This document shows positions 9,450 to 18,771 of a DNA stretch of 58,641 nt, piece by piece. A program made the translations under genes and the position numbers. Below the pieces are notes generated by a model. It did not search any database and was not told the DNA's origin. It saw only the letters and a program-made list of their open reading frames with translations. This DNA is from an uncultured bacterium (GTDB lineage: Bacteria > Verrucomicrobiota > Kiritimatiellia > PWTM01), in assembly GCA_937139365.1 (NCBI GenBank), contig CAKZPT010000053.1, positions 1-58,641 of the forward strand. The letters run 5' to 3'. Each line of letters opens with the position of its first letter. The stretch's first letter is position 1.

Positions 9450-11704
9450 GGCGCCATGCGGTGGACGCGGCCGGGGGGCGAGATCGATGCGGCCATTGCC
9501 CTGCTGGAGGCGGAGGCCGAGCGCCAGCCCCAAACCCGCGAATCTGGAGAATCCTGGGGCTGCTCGACTGGCGAAAGGGGCGGCCCGATCGGGCGGAGGC
9601 GCGGTGGAAGCTGTTTCGCACGATGACGGGCGATCGCGCGACGCCCTCGGCATGGCTCGCCGAGCTGTACGCCGCGCATCACCGACTCGCCGAAGCGCTA
9701 ACCGAATACGACGCCGCCCGCGCCACCAATCCTGACGACCTCGAGCTGCAGTTTCAATGATCCCGCATCCGCCGCTGGATGGGCCACACGGCCGAGGCGG
9801 TGAACACGATGCGGACATCGTGCGCTGCCCATCCCGACCGCGACGACTTCCGTCGGGAGCTGCCCGCGGTCCTCTTCGCCAAGCGCGACTACGCCGAGGC
9901 CAGCCGCTGTGGGAGCAGGTCCGCGCCGCGCGACCGGGCGATCCCGACGCCGTCATCCGTGCCCTCGCCGCACGGATCCACGCCACCGGCGATCGGGAGG
10001 CCGTCGCCGAAGCCGAACGGTTTCTCGAAGAACACCCCAACCATACCATGACCCTCGGCTCGCTCATGGCGGCCGCGCGTGGACGGCGCGACTGGACGGC
10101 CGTCATCCGATACACACAACGGCTGATCGCGATCGAGCCTCGCCCCGCCGGCGCCGCCGTCTTCTGTACCAATGCGTGGAGATGCTTTTGCACCTCCACC
10201 GGCTCTCGCCCGGCCCGAGCGCGTTGGACGAGGCGCTGGACATGATCCGGATATCCGGCGAACGCGACGGCCGCGACGTGGACACGCTGCTGCTGTAGGC
10301 CGAGACAACCATCGAGGCCGGCCGCGTCGGCGATGCCCGCCCCCTGTTCGAGGAGGTCTTGCGCCGCCACCACCCTGCCCATCTGCGCGCGCTCCGGGGC
10401 CTCTTTGATGTCGCGGTGAGCGACCCGCGGTTTACGGAGGCCCGCGACCATCTGGACCGAATCCGAAGGTTCAACCCGCAGGCCCCCTACCTCGCGCACT
10501 GGGAGGCACGGTGCCTCGCCGCCCCAAAAAGGTACTCCGAAGCGCTGGCGGCCCTCGACCGGCTCGAGGCCGCCGGCGGTCGAGGTGCCGAGGCCGTGCT
10601 GCTGTACCACGGCCTCGGCGAAAGCGACTGGGGCGATGTCCCCTCCGTGAGACGGCTGCGGGAACACCTGACGGCCCTGCGCGACGCTGGCTATGGGTTG
10701 GTCGCGGCGCACGAGTTACCCGCCGTCCTCGGGAGTGCATCCCTGCCGTCCGGGCGGACGGGCTGCCGATCCGGATGGTCTGCGTGACCTTCGACGACGC
10801 ACGGTGAGATGCGATCCGGCACGGCGAAGCCGTCACCCGGGACCTCGGCGTGCCGATCACAATGCATGTGCCCCTCGGGTTTGTGTAAACGGGCCCTCCG
10901 TTCATTGCCTCCTGGGAGGAGACGGTCCGCGCCGCGTCGGAGGCGCCGTGGCGGTACGGCAGCCATGGCTTCGACGCCCACACGCTGGTGCCGACGGCGG
11001 TGGGCGGGGAGCCTGCCCCTCCGCTCGCCAACCGTCTGTGGCTTCCCGCCGAACGCCGTCTCGAGACGCCGGCCGAATACCGCGAGCGGTTGCGGATCGA
11101 CTACGGCCGCACCCGCGAACTCCTCGTCGCCCATTTTCGCAGCCCCGCCGACGCCAATGTGATCGCCTACCCGTTCGGGGACATCGGCCACCTCAGTGCC
11201 AACAACGTGGAGACGGCCTCGGTCGTCAACCTCGAAATCGCCGCCCGCTACTAGAAGGTCGGGTTCATCCAGAGCTTGTTCGGCCATGCAGTGCATCGCG
11301 ATTATCCCCTTCTCTACCAGCGCACCGAACCGAAGTTCGGGAAGGACGGCACCTCCCTAGTGGCCCGCCTGTTCGTCCACCACCCTGCGCTGTTCGCCCG
11401 GATCAAGAAGCTGGACATCGCGACGCCGGCCGCCAAACCCCACCTCGCCCGGGAGTTATTGGCCCGGCTGGGACGGCATGGGTGCCCGGAGTCAACGCTG
11501 CAGGAGCTTCGCACCCTGATCCGGTCCCGGCTCGGGGGCTCGGTGTTCGACTGGTTTCGGCCCGAGGCTCCCGCCCCGCCGCCGGCTGGACCGGACGACC
11601 CTGCCCTGCGACCCGACCGCCGGCTCGACGCGCCGCCCCCGCAACGAAGTTTGCCGCCCGAGGTCCCGCCGCCCCCCGACCTCTGGAGGCCTAATCCCGA
11701 GTGA
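9450..11704 (+). pseudogene. Decayed paralogue of the TPR/polysaccharide-deacetylase protein at 35.0-38.8 kb
   Basis: Translated pieces align in order with the intact protein at 35022-38786 but lie in changing frames. Frame breaks occur near 9535, 9905, 10145 and 10745. In-frame stops lie at 9758 (TGA), 10296 (TAG), 10805 (TGA), 10886 (TAA) and 11252 (TAG). The TPR part is recognisable from 9540 onward. ALDRLEAAGGRGAEAVLLYHG matches ALDRLEAAGEQGAVAVLLYHG of the intact copy. VTFDDAR, YGSHGFDAH, VIAYPFGDIG and VGFIQSLFGHAV match its deacetylase domain. The reading ends at 11704 in a Pro-rich tail without the beta-barrel, so the ancestor was either a shorter version or has lost its 3' end. I see no recognisable signal-peptide region upstream; 9207-9449 holds no gene. 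Confidence 0.85.
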
Positions 11705-11827
11705 GGTGAAAAACAACGGGCGCGATCGCCCGGTCGGCCCGGCGCTTGTTGAGCACGCCTCATTTCGAAGCGGCTTTTCGCCCTCCGGCGGTGCCGATAG
11801 GATACCCGCCAATGGAGTCGCGACACG

Positions 11828-12589
11828 ATGAACGTACTCGTTTGGGCCCTCGCGGCGGCCGGCACGGTCTACGCGGCCACCTCCCCTGGCACCGCTGATC
11901 ACATGCAGGCCTGTTCGTTCAAGTGCACAACCGCGGTCGAGCTATCCTGCCGATACTGGCTGGCCCTGCCCGCCGGTTACGAGAATGACCCGGCGCGACG
12001 CTGGCCGCTGCTCTTGTTCCTCCACGGCGCGGGCGAGCGAGGCGATGACTTGGAGCTCGTGAAAAAACACGGCCCGCCTCGCCGGATTGCGGAGGGCCGG
12101 ACCTATCCCTTCATCGTCGCGGCGCCGCAGTGCCCGGCGGGGGCATGGTGGGAGGACGTCCGACAGGTACAGACCCTCGCCGCCCTGCTCGACGAGCTCG
12201 AGCGAGCGCTGCGGGTGGACCCCGATCGCGTGTACCTGACCGGCCTGAGCATGGGGGGGTATGGCACATGGCGGCTGGCCGCCGAATACCCCGACCGGTT
12301 CGCCGCGATCGTCCCCATCTGCGGGGGCGGCCGCTGGTTCATGGCCGATCGCATCCGCCACCTTCCCGCCTGGGTCGTCCACGGCGCGAAGGACACGGTC
12401 GTTCCGCCGCAGGAATCGCAGTTGATGGTCGAGGCCCTGCGCCGCGCCGGCGGCGCCGTCGAGTTCCGGCTGGATCCGGAGGCCGGTCATGACTCGTGGA
12501 CGGCGGCGTACGACGAACCGCAGTTGTATGAATGGCTGCTCCGGCAGGTCCGCCGCCCCCGCACGCCCGCCGTGGATTCGCGGCGCTGA
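11828..12589 (+). CDS. Secreted alpha/beta hydrolase (esterase, PHB-depolymerase/CE1-like)
   Basis: This 253-residue hydrolase has a short N-terminal hydrophobic segment that looks like a signal peptide. The fold is clear: an oxyanion region (LLLFLHGAGERGDD), the nucleophile elbow GLSMGGYGTW with Ser141, the acid in WVVHGAKDTVVPP with Asp189, and the base in EAGHDSW with His221. PVC genomes carry many such secreted esterases, often acting on acylated or feruloylated polysaccharides. The substrate here cannot be read from the sequence. It follows the decayed deacetylase paralogue by 123 bp and may have been part of the same polysaccharide-processing locus, which is inference. The triad is complete, so activity is expected. 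Confidence 0.88.
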   Translation: MNVLVWALAAAGTVYAATSPGTADHMQACSFKCTTAVELSCRYWLALPAGYENDPARRWPLLLFLHGAGERGDDLELVKKHGPPRRIAEGRTYPFIVAAPQCPAGAWWEDVRQVQTLAALLDELERALRVDPDRVYLTGLSMGGYGTWRLAAEYPDRFAAIVPICGGGRWFMADRIRHLPAWVVHGAKDTVVPPQESQLMVEALRRAGGAVEFRLDPEAGHDSWTAAYDEPQLYEWLLRQVRRPRTPAVDSRR

Positions 12590-12655
12590 CAGTTGTTTGC
12601 ACCCGTCGCCAATATGGTGTACATGAACCTAACCACCGCTAACGGAGGCGCCACC

Positions 12656-13318
12656 ATGACTGGGAACCAAGTAGACATCGGGGCGTGGCTCAAGGAGGCG
12701 TTCGAGTTGTACAAACGCCACTTCGGCATCCTCGTCGTCGCCAACCTGATCGCGCTGGCGCTGGGCGCGGTCACCCTCGGCATCTTGGCCGGCCCGCTAT
12801 TTGTTGGGGTCGCGTCCGTAACGCTGGCCTTGCTGGACAACGCGGCGTCGCCACCGAAGGCCAGCGACGTCTTCAACGGCATGAAGGTGTTTGTCCCCGC
12901 CCTGCTCTGGATGCTGCTGGTCGCCCTGGCCACGGTCGCCGTTGTCGGGATCTGCCAGCTCACCTGCATCTTGGCGCCAGCCTCGCCGCTCGGCGCGCTC
13001 CTCATCGGCACGGCCACATTTTTCTCGCCCTTCTTCATCTGGGAGCGTCGCGTTGGGGTGTGGCCGGCCATCACGATGAGTTACCAGGCCATTAAACCCG
13101 CGTTCTGGCTCGTGCTGGCCTACGCGCTGATTGCCCAGTTTGCCGCCGGCCTCGGCGCCATCGCCTGCGGCATCGGAGCCGTCTTCACGGCGCCGTTCTA
13201 CATGTGCGCCGCCGCCGTCGCGTACCGCAAAATGATCGTCCCGTTGCCGCCCGTCGCCGGCGAGCCGCTGGTGAAGGTGGACCCACCCCATCCTTCGGCA
13301 GCCGGGCCCGCCGCCTGA
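12656..13318 (+). CDS. Hypothetical multi-pass membrane protein
   Basis: This 220-residue protein has about five hydrophobic segments. The first two are ILVVANLIALALGAVTLGIL and LFVGVASVTLALL, followed by VPALLWMLLVALATVAVV, LLIGTATFFSPFFIW and the C-terminal pair WLVLAYALIAQFAAGLGAI and VFTAPFYMCAAAVAY. It starts with a soluble stretch (VDIGAWLKEAFELYKRHFG), typical of the family of small bacterial integral membrane proteins of unknown function that resemble DUF975-type proteins. I chose the ATG at 12656 because GGAGG lies at 12644-12648; an upstream start would add 21 residues without a ribosome site. The stop is 7 nt before the glycosyltransferase start, so the two are probably cotranscribed. 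Confidence 0.75.
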   Translation: MTGNQVDIGAWLKEAFELYKRHFGILVVANLIALALGAVTLGILAGPLFVGVASVTLALLDNAASPPKASDVFNGMKVFVPALLWMLLVALATVAVVGICQLTCILAPASPLGALLIGTATFFSPFFIWERRVGVWPAITMSYQAIKPAFWLVLAYALIAQFAAGLGAIACGIGAVFTAPFYMCAAAVAYRKMIVPLPPVAGEPLVKVDPPHPSAAGPAA

Positions 13319-13325
13319 CGCGGGC

Positions 13326-14546
13326 ATGAAGTACCTGTTTCTCGCCCCACAGCCGTTTCTGCGCGAGCGCGGCACGCCGTTGCGTGCGCGGAACATCCTG
13401 ACCGCGTTGGGCGAACTTGGACACGAGGTCGATCTGCTCTGTTATCCGTTCGGCGAACCGGCGCGGCTGCCGCACGTCCGCATCCTGCGTTCCGCGCGGG
13501 TCCCCGGCGTCCGCGACGTCGGCATCGGGCCGTCGTTCGCCAAGCTCTTGCTCGACCTCCCGTTTGCCCTGCGCGGCACCGCGCTGGCCCTCGCTCGGGG
13601 ATACGACGCGATCCAGGCCGTCGAGGAGGCCGGTCTGTTCGCGTGGATCCCCGCGCGGTTACGGCGGCGGCCGCTGGTCTATCAGATGGATTCCTGGATC
13701 TCCGAACAACTCGTGTTCAGCGGATTTGCGACCCGCGGACCGGCGCTGGCCCTGGCGCGGCGGCTCGAGCGCATCGCGATGCGGTCGGCCGCGCTGGTGA
13801 TCACGGTCGGTCCCGATCACGCGGAGCAGGTCCGCCGGCTGGCTCCTCGCACCGCGGTGCTGATCCTTCCCGACACTCCGCCCGACGAACGGTTTCAACC
13901 GGACGAGGAAGGCGCCCGCCGCTGGCGCGAACGGCTGGGGTTGAGTGCTGGGCCTTGTGTCGTGTACACCGGCAACCTGGAACCCTACCAGGGGGTGGAT
14001 CTGCTCGTGGGCGCGGCGGGCCGGCTGGCGGAAGACTGGCCCGCTCTCCGTGTGGTGGTTGTCGGTGGCCGGCCTGACCAGATCGAACGGCTTCGGGCGA
14101 GCGCGCGCGAGCTGGGCGCCGGCTCCGTTTGCGTCTTCGCCGGCTCGCTTCCGCCCTCCGAGATGCCCGCCTTCCTGACGCTGGCCGACGTGCTCGTCAG
14201 CCCTCGCTGTCGCGGCCGCAACCCGCCGATGAAAATCTACCACTACCTCCAGACGGGCCGGCCGCTGTTGGCGACCCGTGTCCCGACGCACACCCAAGTG
14301 CTCCATGACGGCATCGCCCAGCTCGCCGAACCCGACCCCGCTGCCCTCGCCAACGCGCTACGCGACCTGCTCGCCGACCCCGCCCTCGCCCGCCAGCTGG
14401 CCGCCGCCGCGCGCGAGGAATTCGACCGCCGGTATTCCTGGCCGCGTTTCCGTGAACGGCTGGCCCGGGCCGCGGAGATCGCCCGCGCGGCGGAGAACCG
14501 GCGAGCTGGAGCCGGCGGGGGAGATGGCGGGGACGACGGGACTTGA
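13326..14546 (+). CDS. Family 4-like glycosyltransferase
   Basis: This 406-residue GT-B glycosyltransferase has an N-terminal acceptor domain beginning MKYLFLAPQPFLRERGTPLR and a C-terminal nucleotide-sugar domain. The latter has VVYTGNLEPYQGVDLLVGA and VVVGGRPDQIERLRA, then the region around SEMPAFLTLADVLVSPRCRGRNPPMKIYHYLQTGRPLLAT. It probably transfers a sugar to a surface glycan or lipid; donor and acceptor are unknown. The C-terminal tail is low-complexity (AGAGGGDGGDDGT), and the last 22 bp, including the stop codon, overlap the 3' end of tRNA-Asp on the opposite strand. The tail codons are therefore partly constrained by the tRNA sequence. It is probably in one operon with the upstream membrane protein. 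Confidence 0.9.
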   Translation: MKYLFLAPQPFLRERGTPLRARNILTALGELGHEVDLLCYPFGEPARLPHVRILRSARVPGVRDVGIGPSFAKLLLDLPFALRGTALALARGYDAIQAVEEAGLFAWIPARLRRRPLVYQMDSWISEQLVFSGFATRGPALALARRLERIAMRSAALVITVGPDHAEQVRRLAPRTAVLILPDTPPDERFQPDEEGARRWRERLGLSAGPCVVYTGNLEPYQGVDLLVGAAGRLAEDWPALRVVVVGGRPDQIERLRASARELGAGSVCVFAGSLPPSEMPAFLTLADVLVSPRCRGRNPPMKIYHYLQTGRPLLATRVPTHTQVLHDGIAQLAEPDPAALANALRDLLADPALARQLAAAAREEFDRRYSWPRFRERLARAAEIARAAENRRAGAGGGDGGDDGT

Positions 14547-14601
14547 ACCCGCAACACCCAGATCGACAATCTGGTACTCTAACCAATTGAGCTACGTCCC
14601 C
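14525..14601 (-). tRNA. tRNA-Asp (anticodon GTC)
   Basis: The 77-nt minus-strand gene folds as a standard cloverleaf. The acceptor stem is GGGGACG/CGTCCCC with a G discriminator and an encoded CCA (14527-14525). The D-arm begins GCTC, the anticodon stem is CCAGA/TCTGG around loop TTGTCGA, and the T-arm is GCGGG-TTCAAGT-CCCGT. The anticodon GTC specifies aspartate. Its 3' end overlaps the 3' end of the convergent glycosyltransferase gene, and the stop codon of that gene lies within the T-arm. Confidence 0.97.
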
Positions 14602-14624
14602 GCCGGGAGTTGCTCAAGGCCGTT

Positions 14625-14653
14625 ACAATAGGCCTTCGCCTCCCGTTTTTCAA
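14625..14653 (-). promoter_or_regulatory. Sigma-70-type promoter of tRNA-Asp
   Basis: On the minus strand a TTGAAA -35 box (14653-14648) and a TATTGT -10 box (14630-14625) are spaced by exactly 17 bp. Transcription would begin about 15-20 nt before the mature tRNA 5' end at 14601. The spacing, position and fit to the consensus make this a good prediction. Confidence 0.65.
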
Positions 14654-14695
14654 GCCGCCGTGCCCGTCCGACTTGCCTCCGTGCACCACAGCCGC

Positions 14696-15268
14696 ATGAT
14701 GAGGGATATGAGCGATGCCATCCGGCTCAACCGCCCCGTCCATGCCGCCCGTCGTGATGCCGTCGTCGAGCGGGCGGTCGAACTGCTGGCGTTGCCGGTG
14801 GACCACCTCGACATCGCGGGTCGGATCGACCACGTCCGCCGGATCATCCGCCTCCTCGAGCGGGCGCTCGGGGAGGCCGAGCTGGCGGTGCGGGGCGGCG
14901 GGGTGCCGCGCCTTGAGCTGGAGTTCACTCGCTTCCTTCGTCTGTTGCTCGACAACGTCCGTTCGGCGGCCGCCCTCCTCGAGAATCAAGCGCAGCTCGA
15001 ATCGGCCGAGAGCTCCTTCCTACGCGACTTTCTCGGGATTCCGCGCGAGGAGATCGAGCTGTCGGCGATGAACTATCGCCGCCTCTCGATCGAGGTGCTC
15101 GCGGGGCTCTGGCAGTTGTTGCGGCTGCTGCACATTCCCTACTCACAACTCCGCCGCGAGAACCGCGGTGAGTTCGACGCGTCGCAAGCCGAGCGTTACG
15201 AGTCCGCCTACCGCGCAATGCGCAGCGAGGTGGCGGAGGCGGAACCTCCCCCAGCGCCCCGCCCCTGA
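14696..15268 (+). CDS. Conserved hypothetical helical protein
   Basis: This soluble, mostly helical protein of about 190 residues has no signal peptide. The C-terminal half contains RLELEFTRFLRLLLDNVRS, IPREEIELSAMNYRRLSIEVL and LLRLLHIPYSQLRRENRG, which look like long amphipathic helices. I do not recognise the family. The start is uncertain: adjacent ATG codons lie at 14696 and 14699, another at 14708, and an upstream GTG at 14660. I favour 14696 because the upstream part overlaps the tRNA-Asp promoter region. It converges with the minus-strand hypothetical protein that ends at 15285. Confidence 0.65.
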   Translation: MMRDMSDAIRLNRPVHAARRDAVVERAVELLALPVDHLDIAGRIDHVRRIIRLLERALGEAELAVRGGGVPRLELEFTRFLRLLLDNVRSAAALLENQAQLESAESSFLRDFLGIPREEIELSAMNYRRLSIEVLAGLWQLLRLLHIPYSQLRRENRGEFDASQAERYESAYRAMRSEVAEAEPPPAPRP

Positions 15269-15284
15269 GACGCCGGATCGGCGG

Positions 15285-15908
15285 CTAGGGGCGGCAAGCG
15301 GCCGGCCGCACCTCGTAGCTGCCGAGGATCCGTTCGAACAGCGGCAGCGCCGCGTCGAGGCGGCCCTTGGGCGCGGCGAACTGTAGGTGGTGGTTGGTCG
15401 TCCCGACCAATAGGTCCACCAGCAGCGTCTCGTGACGGATCCATCCGATCCGGCGGCGCAGCGCGAAGCCATTGCCGAGCTGCACGATCTCCGGCTCCAT
15501 CTCCGCCACGCCCAACAGGTTGGTCTGCGACCGGATGTCGTCGGCCATTTCTTCGAACCGGTCGTAGCCCACGTCCGCCAGGCGGATCCACAGCTCAAGC
15601 TCGTCCGGCCCTCGAAACACGAAAAAGGCCATCTCGCCGGGGCGGTCCGCTGGACGGCTCGAGACGGTCCACGACGCCGGTACCGTCACCGCAAACCGGT
15701 CGGCGGGCTCGGCATACCGGACCTCCCGGCCACCGGGAGCCGGCATGGCGGCCAGGGGGGCACCGCCGGCCGGCGGCGGCCCCCCTCGTCGGATCGCCTG
15801 CTGGGCTGCCAGCGCCGCCACAAGCGCCACCGCGGCCACGCCCGCGGCGGCCGCCCGCCACCGCGGAGGGCCGCCCGGACCGTCAGGCTTGCGCAAACTG
15901 CTGTGCAT
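15285..15908 (-). CDS. Hypothetical membrane-anchored protein
   Basis: This 207-residue protein has one N-terminal membrane helix (RAAAAGVAAVALVAALAA). A Pro/Gly-rich spacer follows, then a globular domain from about residue 65 with YAEPADRFAVTVPASWTVSS and ELELWIRLADVGYDRFEEM. The VTVPASW block recalls PsbP-like or DUF1795-like periplasmic domains, but the match is only suggestive. Its first 26 bp overlap the end of the ABC transporter gene upstream, so it is probably translated from the same message. The topology suggests that the domain faces the periplasm, perhaps at the site where the exporter acts. The function is unknown. Confidence 0.65.
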   Translation of the reverse strand: MHSSLRKPDGPGGPPRWRAAAAGVAAVALVAALAAQQAIRRGGPPPAGGAPLAAMPAPGGREVRYAEPADRFAVTVPASWTVSSRPADRPGEMAFFVFRGPDELELWIRLADVGYDRFEEMADDIRSQTNLLGVAEMEPEIVQLGNGFALRRRIGWIRHETLLVDLLVGTTNHHLQFAAPKGRLDAALPLFERILGSYEVRPAACRP

Positions 15909-17658
15909 ACAACCGCCGGTACAGGCCGCCCCGCTCCATCAACTCCGCGTGGGTTCCCTCCTCCACCAACCGGCCGTGGTCGAGGACGTAGATCCGGTCC
16001 GCATGGATAACGGTGGATAGGCGATGCGCCACCATCAGCACTGTTCGTCCGACGACCAGCTCGTCCAGCGCCGCCTGGACCAGCCGTTCGCTCTCCGTGT
16101 CCAGCGAACTGGTCGCCTCGTCGAGGATCAGGATCGGTGGATTGCGCAGGATCGCCCGGGCGATTGCGATACGCTGCCGCTGTCCGCCCGACAACCGCAG
16201 GCCGCGCTCCCCGATCACCGTGGCGTAGCCGGCAGGCAGTCTGCGGATGAACTCGTCGGCCTGGGCGCGCCGGGCGGCCTCCTCGATGCGGCCCATCGGC
16301 ACGTCCGGCATCCCGTACGCGATGTTTGCCGCGACGGTGTCGTTGAAGAGCACCGTCTCCTGCGTCACCAGTCCGATCTGCGAACGAAGCGACTTCAACG
16401 TGAGGTCGCGGACATCTCGGCCGTTGATCGCCACGTGGCCGCCGGTGACGTCGAAAAAGCGCGGCAGCAGGCTGACCAGCGTCGTTTTCCCCGATCCGGA
16501 TGCCCCGATGATCGCCACCCGCTGTCCCGCCTGGATGCGCAACGTCACGCCGCGCAGCACCGGCTCGTGGTCGTAGGCGAACTCGACTTTCTCGAAGGAG
16601 ATCTCCCGCACCGGCTCGCTCAGGACCACAGCCCCAGGGCGGTCGGCCACCGTCACGGGCGTGTCGAGGATCTCGAAAATGCGATCCAGCGCCGCCGCGC
16701 TATGCTGGAGGTTCATATGGAGGTTGCCCAGGCGCTTCGCGGGGTCGTACATCACGAAGAGGGCGGCGGCGAAAGAAAGGAAATCCTGCACCGCCATTTG
16801 GGCCCCCCACGCGTAGATCAGCAGCAGCGACACCCATAGCGCCGCGAACGTGACGATGATCGGTTCGACGGCAACCCGTGCGCGCGTGAGCCGCATGATG
16901 CGGCGGAAGACCGACGCCCCCCGTTCGCGGAACCGGGCGCGCTCATAGTCCTCCATGTTGAACGCCTTCACGATGCGCACGCCCGTCAGCGTCTCCTCGA
17001 GGAGCGACACGAGGTCCGCCAGACGCTCCTGGCCTTCGCGGGCGTGGCGGCGTACGCGCCGCCCGAACGTCGTGATCGGGATCAGGCAGAGCGGGAACAC
17101 CACGAGGCTCGCGGCCGCCAGCCGCCAGTCGAGCCACACCAGGTAGGCCGCCGCCCCGATCAACACCAGCGGCTGCTGCATCAGGTCGGCCAGGACCGTC
17201 GCCACCGCGCGCTCGACGAGCGAGGTGTCGTTCGACGTCCGGGAGATCAGCTCGCCCGTCCGACGGCCGCTGAAGAAATCGAGCGAGAGGTCTTGCAGAT
17301 GGTCGAAGATCGCCACGCGCAGGTCCATCACCACGCGGTGGCCGACCCATTCGACGAGGTAGCGGCTGAGGAACTGGCCCACGCCGCGCAGGAGGGCCAG
17401 CAGCGGAATCACCGCCGCCACCGTCAGCGCGGCGCGGAAGCTGTCCACACGCTCGACAAAGACGCCGCTCAACAGGCGCCGAAGCAGGAGCAGAAGGGTC
17501 GTCGTCGAGCCGGCGAACAGCATTCCGCAGATCGTCCCGACGACGAGGCGGCCGGCGTGCGGCCGCACGTAGCCGGCCAGGCGCCGGAGGTTAGGCGGCA
17601 GGGCGACGCGCGCCCGTTCCGCGGTCGGGTCGGCGGGATCGTTGACGCTGCCGCTCAT
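15883..17658 (-). CDS. ABC exporter, fused permease and ATPase (MsbA-like)
   Basis: This 591-residue half-transporter is probably a homodimeric lipid or glycolipid flippase of the inner membrane. The N-terminal permease has about six helices, beginning near [21 protein letters not shown]. The ATPase has a Walker A ([17 protein letters not shown]), a Q-loop ([14 protein letters not shown]), an ABC signature ([18 protein letters not shown]), a Walker B ([16 protein letters not shown]) and an H-loop ([16 protein letters not shown]). All catalytic motifs are intact. I chose the start at MSGSVNDP because its ATG overlaps the trxB stop as ATGA. The name msbA is plausible but not proven. The coupled membrane protein downstream may be an accessory factor. 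Confidence 0.93.
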   Translation of the reverse strand: MSGSVNDPADPTAERARVALPPNLRRLAGYVRPHAGRLVVGTICGMLFAGSTTTLLLLLRRLLSGVFVERVDSFRAALTVAAVIPLLALLRGVGQFLSRYLVEWVGHRVVMDLRVAIFDHLQDLSLDFFSGRRTGELISRTSNDTSLVERAVATVLADLMQQPLVLIGAAAYLVWLDWRLAAASLVVFPLCLIPITTFGRRVRRHAREGQERLADLVSLLEETLTGVRIVKAFNMEDYERARFRERGASVFRRIMRLTRARVAVEPIIVTFAALWVSLLLIYAWGAQMAVQDFLSFAAALFVMYDPAKRLGNLHMNLQHSAAALDRIFEILDTPVTVADRPGAVVLSEPVREISFEKVEFAYDHEPVLRGVTLRIQAGQRVAIIGASGSGKTTLVSLLPRFFDVTGGHVAINGRDVRDLTLKSLRSQIGLVTQETVLFNDTVAANIAYGMPDVPMGRIEEAARRAQADEFIRRLPAGYATVIGERGLRLSGGQRQRIAIARAILRNPPILILDEATSSLDTESERLVQAALDELVVGRTVLMVAHRLSTVIHADRIYVLDHGRLVEEGTHAELMERGGLYRRLYAQQFAQA

Positions 17659-18578
17659 GCCCCGTGCGCTTCGAGGTACCGTGTGGCCTCGATCGCCGCC
17701 ATGCAGCCCGATCCCGCCGCGGTGACGGCCTGGCGGTACACGCGGTCCTGTACGTCGCCACAAGCGAAGACGCCCGGCCGCGAGGTGCGCGTGTATTCGG
17801 TTCGGATGTAGCCCTGGTCGTCCAGCTCAAGCTGTCCCTCGAAGATTGCGGTGTTCGGCCGATGCCCGATCGCGCAGAAGTAGCCCGCCACCTCGAGCCG
17901 CTCCGTCGCGCCGGTCACGACGTCGCGCAGCGCCACCCCGGTGACCTTCCCGGCCGCAGGATCGTGCACCTCCGTCACCACCCGGTTCCACAGCACGCGG
18001 ATCTTCGGGTGCTGCAGGGCCCGCTCCGCCATGATCGGCGAGGCGCGGAACCGGTCACGGCGATGAATGATGTAGACCTCGGAGGCGTGCCGGGTGAGGA
18101 ACAGCGCCTCCTCCATGGCGGTGTCCCCTCCTCCGACCACGCACACCGGCACCCCCCGGAAGAAAGCGCCGTCGCACGTCGCACACGCCGAGACACCATG
18201 GCCGATCAGTGCCTGCTCCGAGGGGAGCCCAAGGTAGCGGGCGCTAGCCCCTGTTGCGATGATCAGCGCCCGCGTCTGAAGCTCCTGGCCGCTGTCCAGC
18301 CACACCCGCAGCGGCGGGCCCGTCAATTCCACCCGCACCGCGCTGGCCGATACCATGCGGGCCCCGAATCGCTCCGCCTGCTGCCGCTGCAGATGCATCA
18401 GTTCGAAGCCGTCGACGCCCTTGGGAAACCCTGGAAAGTTCTCCACCTCGGTCGTCGTCGTCAGCTGCCCGCCAGGCTGGGGCCCCTCGATCAGGAGGGG
18501 GCCCAGGTTGGCCCGCCCCGCGTAGATCGCCGCCGTGTATCCGGCCGACCCGGATCCCAGAATGATCACGTTTTCCAT
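17655..18578 (-). CDS. trxB: Thioredoxin reductase
   Basis: This NADPH-dependent flavoenzyme reduces thioredoxin. The 307-residue protein has an N-terminal FAD-binding motif ([20 protein letters not shown]), the redox-active CATC within [13 protein letters not shown], an NADPH-binding motif ([18 protein letters not shown]), and a C-terminal FAD segment with [23 protein letters not shown]. The start at MENVIILG has a GGAGG ribosome site 6 nt upstream on the minus strand; upstream in-frame sequence lacks homology. It heads a coupled trxB-ABC exporter-membrane protein operon, an unusual partnership. It is divergent from pckG. The family identification is firm. Confidence 0.96.
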   Translation of the reverse strand: MENVIILGSGSAGYTAAIYAGRANLGPLLIEGPQPGGQLTTTTEVENFPGFPKGVDGFELMHLQRQQAERFGARMVSASAVRVELTGPPLRVWLDSGQELQTRALIIATGASARYLGLPSEQALIGHGVSACATCDGAFFRGVPVCVVGGGDTAMEEALFLTRHASEVYIIHRRDRFRASPIMAERALQHPKIRVLWNRVVTEVHDPAAGKVTGVALRDVVTGATERLEVAGYFCAIGHRPNTAIFEGQLELDDQGYIRTEYTRTSRPGVFACGDVQDRVYRQAVTAAGSGCMAAIEATRYLEAHGA

Positions 18579-18668
18579 GAGCGCCTCCGGTTTCAGGCCT
18601 CGCACTATACCAGCCCACGCTCGGACGTGCACGACCGCCGCGCAGTTTTCCCCCGCGACCTGATCGCC

Positions 18669-18697
18669 TTGACGAACTACGTGGCCATGCCTATCAC
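18669..18697 (+). promoter_or_regulatory. Probable promoter of pckG
   Basis: TTGACG (18669-18674) and TATCAC (18692-18697) are spaced by 17 bp, in the divergent gap between trxB and pckG. The predicted start of transcription leaves a leader of about 65-70 nt before the pckG ATG. Confidence 0.5.
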
Positions 18698-18771
18698 GTT
18701 TGTTTCTTGCGGCGAGCGCGGATGGCGCCGGGCTGGCGCCGGCCACGTGCGCCTAATTACGGAGACTGCTC

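Noticed and set aside
11708-11732. Hairpin CGGGCG-CGAT-CGCCCG (11717-11732), with a T-run on the minus strand, after the pseudogene.
   Set aside because: The T-run is on the wrong strand for the plus-strand genes, and no minus-strand gene leads into it. I could not call it a terminator.
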